This document shows positions 57,222 through 64,000 of a stretch of 64,000 nt of DNA, piece after piece. The notes beneath the pieces were generated by a model that worked only from the letters and a program-made list of their open reading frames with translations, made no database searches and was not told the DNA's origin. Both the position numbers and the translations under genes were made by a program. The DNA comes from Paramacrobiotus metropolitanus (Eukaryota; Tardigrada; Eutardigrada; Parachela; Macrobiotidae): NCBI RefSeq assembly GCF_019649055.1, contig NW_026570373.1, positions 62,001 through 126,000 of the forward strand, in the 5' to 3' direction. Each line of letters starts with the position of its first letter. Position 1 is the first letter of the stretch.

Positions 57222-58975
57222 CGTCGGTACGTTGCATGTAACAATTCTAAACTACATGAGACGAGCGGCACGTTAGACGTATCGAATGAGGATGTTTGAC
57301 CGTTGAATGCAACAATTCCATCATTTTCGGAAACGCTGTTTAATCAGGCAGAGTTGCTTGGTGTATATCAGTATGTATTATGTACGAGTATCACATTTTG
57401 CATCATCGGCTGCATCAGCGCTTTGCAGCATTCCACATCTCCAGTATGGTCGTAGTATTGCTTTCCCATGCTTGAATTAAACTGGCACAGTCATGACGAA
57501 CGTATGACGAGCAGTACCGAATGCAGTTCTTACTATAGGTACTAACTTGTTAGACTATGATTACGCGAATGCATTCCGCTGGTAATGATAAGTGGCTCTT
57601 GAGAACGAAACTTCGCTGCGTATTCTCAACGCTTCCGGCATTAAAGTTTCATTACAATAGAGTGATCTGTAGAGAAAAAGGTAACGCGGTCTATTCAAGT
57701 ATGAGGTCGCTAAAGTTTATTAGCAACAGCCAGCAAGAAGTTTATTAAGAAAAGACAGCAACCACGATTAACGACGATTGTTTCGAACGAGCACGATTTA
57801 ATTTACAACAACAATATTAATTTTCCTTTAATTTTTTCGCTTCGTTCATTATCCAAAGTTTGTAAGGAACGGAGTTAACTCGGTGGATTCAAGCGACAGG
57901 CGTGATGAAAAAATTTCGATGTACGAAGTTCGCCGGCATGTTGATGTAGTAGTATGTTGATGTACAAGCTTGTCCGGTAATTTCTGACGAATCTGTACAT
58001 CGAATTACATAAATTTGCGTGTTACGCCAAACTTCGCACTACGCCGCGCCACGCCACACTGTTCAATCACGTAACATGCATTTGGCTGGCTGGTGGCTTG
58101 TTGCACGCCATATAATTTAGGAGAATAATAGTAACTGCCTCGCGGAAAGTAGCTAGGAAATGGTCGTGCAGTAAGTGACAATCTGACTGCGGAGCGCATT
58201 TAGGCAATTTTAAAAAACGTAGTGAAGTGGCCATCGTTATAAGCGCAAACTTCGTGCTAGCTGTACCTTTACGTAGGAAATTACCAGACAAGCTTGTAGT
58301 AGTTCGCCGGCATGTTGCGGTTTAGTACTGTAGTTTATCAATTTCCTTCTCTAAAGCTCGCAAAAATTGCGGTTTGTGATTCAACCCATGACCGGAATCG
58401 TCGCGTTCGCTATTGCTCGGTATTAATGTGACTCCGCATCGATGTGAAACCATGGGTAATCTTTTCAGTTCAGGCCACCCGAGTAATAACTTCCGAATTC
58501 CCGTAAATTATAGCTTATATGGGCGCAGCGATACCATTAATTATTCCTCCAGTATTTTGTTTTTCTTAGTTTTTCCTACTATTTCTTAGGTTTCTTAGGC
58601 TACCTCTTTCTGTTTTTTAAAAAAATCTTCGAAGCTAAAAACTGCCTCAATTCAGTCAGAACACGCAAAAAACTAGGGGAAGTCGCCTGAATATTACTGC
58701 ATACTACACTCCTAACTTAAGCATTAGTAAATTATGCGGCCATAACGCAATGACAACTCTAAGCCATAGCAAGTGTATAAACCAATAAGTACCAATATCG
58801 CAAGTGTTTTTTTATGTGAGATGAAAAAGCGAAAAATAAGCTGCTGATAATTTTCAATTTCATACACAGCGCAGCTTATCTTTTGGCAGTGCTGTTTCCA
58901 GATCAGTTTTCTGTTTCCTATAATTCAATTTTGTTACGTAGCTTTAAATTTTATAAATGCAAAATGTCTGAACTA
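57222..58975. other. Intergenic between GR C and GR D
   Basis: Contains the mariner-like MITE at 57965-58296. The phrase GTTCGCCGGCATGTTG lies on both sides of it (near 57928 and 58302), a short direct repeat. No gene is supported. Confidence 0.5.
57965..58296. mobile_element. Mariner-like MITE
   Basis: The 332-bp element starts CAAGCTTGTCCGGTAATTTC and ends with the inverted CAAGCTTGTCTGGTAATTTC, with TA on both outer sides. The interior shares blocks with the degraded copy at 5515-5777. Non-coding. Confidence 0.8.
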
Positions 58976-60925
58976 CTACAACTGGCATTGAACAGCACAA
59001 TAAGAACAGTTCATTTTGGAGAGTTCCATTTTGATAGCGTCCGCTAAGCCGCCATTAGGAATGTTGTCTCCTAGCTCGGTGACCAGGATTCCATAACTGA
59101 TGAACAGTCCGATTATCTAAGAATAAGAAGCGTTGGAGTTTCTATGGTCTCGGCACTTCCGACACAGGGACTAAAAGTTATCAAACATTTACGTGGAATT
59201 TAACCCATGAAAAATGTAACAGATTAAACTGGTAAGCAGAAAAGACGAACATGTTCGGAACATACGAACATGTTCAAATCTAGTGGTGGTTCGAAAATAC
59301 TGTAAAATTTTGAAGAATCTGGAGCTCACGAAGCGCTCAGCTGCGTAAAATAAGGGAGCTTCGGTACAATTTCAGATACAATTCGTGAAGCACTACGTTC
59401 TTACTCACGGTGGCTACGAACACCCGGTCAATAGTGATCATACTGGCGACACTGAACACCGTGGGCCGAGTGGTGATTCCATATAGGCGAATAAATAAAT
59501 CTTGTCTGTTGGTTTCGTCTCTTTCTTTATCGATCAGCATCTGCAGTTCGTCGGAAATGTCCGCCTTGAGAAAGCGAGCTAGTCATTTTACCCAGTTCAC
59601 AAGTAAAGTAAAGTACAATACTTGGTAAAGTGCTATACAGTTAAATTGGTAAGGTGTTACAAACAAATCAGCTGATAGTCCGTTCATTTCCTGATTTTTG
59701 ACTTAGAAGTGAAAACGAGGGGTGTGGCTTATTCACAGTCGTACTGAAAAGTGAGAATGAGAATGCTTCTGCTGTGTTCACAATACATCCACTCAGATTT
59801 AAAATCTTTGTGCAGCTGTGACTACAGTAAGTCTAAAATTATTTTGAAGGTTGTATGCAGTATCGGCAACCAGTTAGGAAATCTTCTTTCGCTGTTTGGT
59901 TAACTTGTAAATATTTTTTGATTTGTGTGCTGCAGTCGTTTACAAATAAAGGAGAGCCCATTAGGAAACGGACTGTACATGTTACTTACCTGTTCTGCGA
60001 CAAAAATCGCCGCGGCAGTAACGGCGACCACCAAGAACGCCTCGAATATCAGCGAGGGCAACATACTTTGGGCCGAGTACTTATGCAGACTGCTGATTAC
60101 CCACATGTACAGCATAATAATTTGCGCGTACAGACAGAGGAAGAATACCGCCATCCGCTGATTCAGTTTCTGTATATCGCAGCCGAGCGCCGCATGATCT
60201 TTCAGCACAGCTTCCATGGCCACTTTATCAGCTGTTTCCGCTGTCAATAGCGCATTTAGTTTTCTTCGCACTGCCGAAAACTCGAAACCGGTGACGATGC
60301 AGATGGTAACGAACTGCGCGATAACCGCATAATAACCGTCACCAGAGACAAGAATGATTAGGGTGATCGCCTGCGACAACCACACGGTGTGTGTCCGTGG
60401 GATATGCGGGAATGCAACGTAAAAATTCGGGTAATCGCGTAGCAGAGTTTCCTGCGCTGATCTTAATCCCGCAAAATTACAGTGAAGCATGTACCCCAGC
60501 AGCGACAGCGAGAACATGCCGGCGAGCAAAACGGCTGGTATATTGCGGCCGCACTGATGTAATCGCGTCCTCTGGTGAATGCGCTTCCGAATGGCGGTAA
60601 TGGTTCTGGAGTGGCATAAAAGCGAAATCGCAGTCAGCACGGAGATAACGTCCACTTGACCGAGGCAGAAAACATCCACAAGGTTCTCTAGGGTTCCCGT
60701 TAAGCGAAGAACATTCGAGGGGACATTGAATATGCATACCATCAAAATTTTGCTAGTTACCAGTACGACTATGTATAGCATATACGCCGTAGTCCCGCAT
60801 CTCGACAAATGCCTGTTTCGTGATCCCAAAAATTCCGGGATCTCCAAACCACAAATTTGTAGTATAGTTGTCCACAACCGGAAGAGCAGATTGAGGACCC
60901 TAGAAGTGACCTCAGTGAAAGCCAT
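58976..60925 (-). CDS. Gustatory-receptor-like protein D, three exons
   Basis: Exons 59990-60925, 59409-59564 and 58976-59116 join in phase 0 to about 410 residues. Exon 1 (from ATG 60925) has six hydrophobic segments and ends FVAEQ before GTAAGT. Exon 2 is exactly 52 codons (ADISDELQML ... IDRVFVAT) with donor GTGAGT. Exon 3 carries SYGILVTEL in TM7, equivalent to the insect GR TYxxxxxQF motif. Shared phrases with copies A and B include RLTGTLEN and VVAVTAAAIF. An open frame continues upstream of the chosen ATG without another ATG. The neighbouring partial GR at 63428 is its closest relative in the window. Confidence 0.85.
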
Positions 60926-61044
60926 AGTCGGATACAGCTGGTACAGTGCGGTCCTGCAGCCTCCCACCACAAACAGTTCCGAGGGATCATGCGTCGCGAA
61001 TGGCGTTTATAACCAGCCAGAAGAGCTGAGTCTGAATTTGTGCT

Positions 61045-61280
61045 GGTGTAAATGTTTGCAGTTGTGGCACTCCTTTTCCTTATACATCTTCACCACCGGC
61101 CGTTTAATTACTTACTGTACTATTGTAGGATCGAATGTCCGGATTAAGAAATTGCCAGAATGGTAACTAACTTGATAGTGCAAACGTTTGCAGTTGTGGC
61201 ACTCCTTTTTCTTTTACATCATCACCACCGTATATGGCGTATAAGTAGTTACTAGACTATTGTAGGAGTCGTATGTTTCG
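61045..61280. repeat. Tandem duplication, 133-bp period, upstream of GR D
   Basis: GTTTGCAGTTGTGGCACTCC occurs at 61053 and 61186, and similarity continues through CACCACCG and ACTATTGTAGGA in both. It starts about 120 bp upstream of the GR D start codon, so it may be doubled promoter DNA. Confidence 0.8.
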
Positions 61281-62253
61281 ACTTCGTATGATACTGTTCT
61301 TGTTAGTGCTCTCCACATATTTTAAATATTTCTACAAATCATCTAAAAAAACATTGTCACTTTTGTCTGTAAACGATTAAAAAAATTAATGCAAATGCGG
61401 CGAACAAAACTAATAGAAAGTTACCTAGAATTCTTACAGCTGGCAGCAGGACATAAATTTCTAAAGTATGTGAGAAAGTAATGGGTCGGTCAAGTTTACC
61501 TTTACGTTTGTTATAAATATGCACGAGCAGTTTTCTAAAAAACAAGAGCGTATGGTAAACCACACGCACTGGTACTGAGCAGAGTGAGAAAAAACGATAT
61601 CCTAACATTTGTTGCCCTTTCTTTCTGCTATCTGTAGATTATTTCTGGAGTAAATGTTCACGCCGCAGCAGAACTGGCCGAAAAGAAAAGCTGGCGAAAT
61701 ACGAATGGCTTTACTCGAGGCATAACCTCTTTAACACAGCCTTTGAATATACGGACGTTGGGGAGACGGTGCCAAGAGGCTGGTAGATGAAATTGAACAC
61801 CTTATTGCAGCCGACACCGGGCAACCTCGGGCGAAAGGATATTTCGACAGGGAATCTCCGTCCTCTTCCAAAGAGGAAACACTGAGTGCGTGATGGTACG
61901 ATCATGGTAAATAAGGGCAGACATTCTTACTGGAATCTATTCTACAGATATTAAATCACGTTATGCCATCATTGTATTTACGATGAGCTAACTGTATGTA
62001 TGTACAGTATTGGGTACGATTTTGCAGTTATTCTTTACGAAATAAGGGAGCTGGAAAGGTTAAAAGACAAACTTGTAATTCTCTACGCCTACACTTTAAT
62101 CTTAATCCACACTCTGTTTTCACTATGAAAAACTAAAAAAAGATCTCCCAGTTACGATTTCGCAATCTCCGTGTGAACGGCACAGTCTTTGTAGAGTCTA
62201 AATCATTACATCACGTGCAGTGCAGTATAATTAATCAAGTGCAGTAATAATAA
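61281..62253. other. Intergenic
   Basis: One 83-codon minus-strand frame (61357-61608) with a hydrophobic end is present but unsupported. Near 62230 the phrase AATCAAGTGCAGTA is repeated twice. Confidence 0.4.
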
Positions 62254-62519
62254 TCAAGTGCAGTATAATTTGGAAATTTCTGGTTCATCCGTTAAAGAGC
62301 ACATCTGGCCGGTATTCTTGGTACTATTGTCTTCGAGTTCCATGACAAGTATTCCGTACGATGCGAACAGCCTGATTATCCCAATCAGAAGCAAAAGGAA
62401 TGATCTATAATATACTTTAAATTCGACGCATGCAGGGAAGATTGTCCTGGTGGCTGTTGCAAGCTTGCCTGACATTTCAGACCCGAACAATCAACAAAGT
62501 GCTAAAAGTTTCACTCACA
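62254..62519 (-). pseudogene. Orphan 3' exons of a gustatory-receptor-like pseudogene
   Basis: The last exon is recognisable at 62254-62379 (IIRLFASYGILVMELED, matching the TM7 motif SYxxxxxEL) and the end of the preceding exon up to 62519 (TNTMDRVFVAS before GTGAGT), both resembling GR D. The acceptor before the last exon reads GGG instead of AG, and no exon 1 is found upstream on this strand. The expected start of the middle exon, about 62674, falls at the edge of the LTR element, suggesting truncation there. Confidence 0.65.
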
Positions 62520-62675
62520 CTGGCCACAAATACTCGGTCCATAGTATTTGTGGCCCTGAGCTGTGCAAGCAAAAGCATTAAGACAAACGTAAAACGTGCT
62601 GCACTATCCTCATCAGCATTAATTTTCTTTAGGTTAACTGTTCCAGCCTTAGACGCTGTCATATGGAAAACGTGA

Positions 62676-63054
62676 TGTGATCCTTTTGTGATCACACGCC
62701 GCACGATCTAGGCGGACTTAGCATATAAGTCTATGACCGACGCTTATGCGACCAGGAATACCTGCAAGGTATTCGCGTCTACTTCCATCTATCTCTACCT
62801 ATATAAGCTCTGCACTGTTGTACCATCTGCACACACTGTACCAAGTCATCTACACGTCATCTACATAGAGATCTCTAGTCATCTGTATGCATGCTAGCAT
62901 TGTACCATCCGCGTACAGTCATCATGTACCATCAATAAAGATACAGCACCGTCAGTCTCTCGTGTCATCTCTTATATTATTAAAACCCACGTATTACAAT
63001 GGTGGCTCCAGGGGGCTCCAATGGTGGCTCTATTATTAAAACCCACGTATTACA
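62676..63054 (+). mobile_element. Deleted LTR retroelement (LTR plus stub)
   Basis: A 323-bp LTR (62676-62998) begins TGTGATCC and ends GTATTACA, with a TATA box (TATATAAG, 62800) and AATAAA (62934). It is followed by ATGGTGGCTCCAGGGGG, a possible primer-binding region, and then by only the last ~26 bp of a second LTR ending ATTACA at 63054. Nearly the whole interior and most of the 3' LTR are missing. The target duplication is not clear. Confidence 0.65.
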
Positions 63055-63427
63055 ACGCAGTGAAGATTGTCACGTTATACCGGGCTTCCCCTCTGACTGC
63101 ATTCAGCCAACTTACCGGCACATCGGAATACTTTATTCCAGCCAGAAAGACCTGATTTCATCATCAATGAGAACTGCATTGAAAATCAGCCAGTAGGAGC
63201 TGATTTTCATCACCATCGGTGTCTCAATTCTCAACATGACCTTTCATCCTTTGACCCATCTATTTACCAGCTGACGCAGCAAGAGTGCAGGTCGCGGCTT
63301 GTTTAAACATTCGCTATGACTGAGGAGTTAGCATAATATTGCTGCCAGAGACGATGTCATGTCTGAAGCCATTACGGCTTACTGGATCGCGAGCTACCGA
63401 ACGCATCTTCTTCAACGGCACGAAACA

Positions 63428-64000
63428 ATGGAAACTATCAAAGTTACTATTACTGCATTCATTCTGATCTTTCGCTTTTGGACGTTTATGCTACATATTT
63501 GCGGTGTCAGCATTTCGGGGCTTCATGACGGGAACAGCAAACCAGCGCCACGATTCCGTGTTTTTGCGTTCACGGCGTATGTAGCTGCACTGACGACCGC
63601 TAAAGTTTTAATGGTGTGTGTACTGATTATGCCCTTAAGCGTCCTCCGCTTGTCGGGAACCCTTGAGAATCTCGTTGAGATTGTCTGCTTTAATCAGGTG
63701 GACGTATTCTCCACTCTTATCGGGTTATCCCTGCGGTACCACTCCCGAACATTCACCGCTGTCCGGCAACGCATTCGCATGAGGGCGGCAGTCGATCAGT
63801 CAGACCACACTGTACCGGCCGCTATAATGACCGGCATGTTTACCCGTTCCCTGTTGGCAAATACCATCTATCAGGATTTTATAGCCCTGTGGTATGAACA
63901 AAAATCTTTCCTTACCGACTATCCGAACTTCTACACCGTCTTCCCGAATTTTCCAGGGCAACGGTTGAGTTGATATCGTATGGAAGCTCTACCATCTTCA
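63428..64000 (+). pseudogene. Gustatory-receptor-like protein E, frameshifted and cut by the window edge
   Basis: From ATG 63428 (context ACAATGG; METIKVT aligns with the start of GR D) the frame matches GR D closely for about 175 residues: HICGVSI, RLSGTLENLV, YHSRTFTAVR, DYPNFYTVFP. It then stops at 63971-63973. Homology to GR D continues in another frame past about 63945 (RATVELIS), so one extra T in the TTTT run near 63950 has shifted the frame. The rest lies beyond 64000. It is a recent pseudogene or an assembly error. It faces the opposite way to the other GRs of the cluster. Confidence 0.65.

Noticed and set aside
61357-61608. 83-codon minus-strand frame with a hydrophobic C-terminus
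   Set aside because: No recognisable domain, no promoter or splice context and next to decaying GR sequence.

Overview
The window is eukaryotic: genes are split by introns with GT/AG ends, non-coding DNA dominates, and both LINE and LTR retroelements and several families of short inverted-repeat DNA transposons are present. The recognisable genes are mostly seven-transmembrane receptors of two unrelated superfamilies: insect-type gustatory-receptor-like proteins (GRs) and rhodopsin-class GPCRs. This points to an ecdysozoan invertebrate. A tardigrade is my best guess from the mixture of GR-like genes and atypical GPCRs, but the sequence alone does not prove it.

Layout. 1-0.5 kb: tail of a P-element/THAP-like transposase. 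3-12 kb: one three-exon neuropeptide GPCR (vasopressin/CCAP/GnRH-like group) on the minus strand, with large introns carrying small DNA transposons. 12.5-19.4 kb and 22.4-30.2 kb: two head-to-tail copies of one module, each holding a three-exon GR gene (minus) and, divergently, a two-exon orphan GPCR gene (plus). Between the copies sit a compact, very young LTR element with almost identical LTRs (20.6-22.0 kb) and a degenerate tandem repeat rich in AGGTCA half-sites. 30-34 kb: minisatellites and a piggyBac-like non-autonomous element. 34.5-35.3 kb: a small secreted SUEL-type lectin. 37.5-38.0 kb: a small membrane protein. 39.2-40.2 kb and 42.8-43.8 kb: two single-exon GPCRs (one with aminergic hallmarks), with a decayed multipass receptor between them. 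45.2-49.7 kb: a nearly full-length LINE with an intact ORF1 and an ORF2 broken by two single-base indels. 52.9-53.5 kb: a small secreted protein with a TATA box. 54.2 kb: a tRNA-like pol III unit. 55.6-64 kb: a second GR cluster with two intact three-exon genes, orphan 3' exons of a pseudogene beside a deleted LTR element, and a frameshifted GR running off the right edge.

How the genes work together: the GRs share a C-terminal architecture (phase-0 introns before the last two exons, a TM7 motif of the form [ST]YxxxxxEL) and look like a locally expanding chemosensory family with births (the tandem module), partial homogenisation (a near-identical tract in exon 1) and deaths (the right edge). 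The linked GR and orphan GPCR were duplicated together as a divergent pair, which raises the possibility of shared control in the same sensory cells; that is inference. Exon boundaries were set by reading splice sites and comparing copies by eye. No database search was run.
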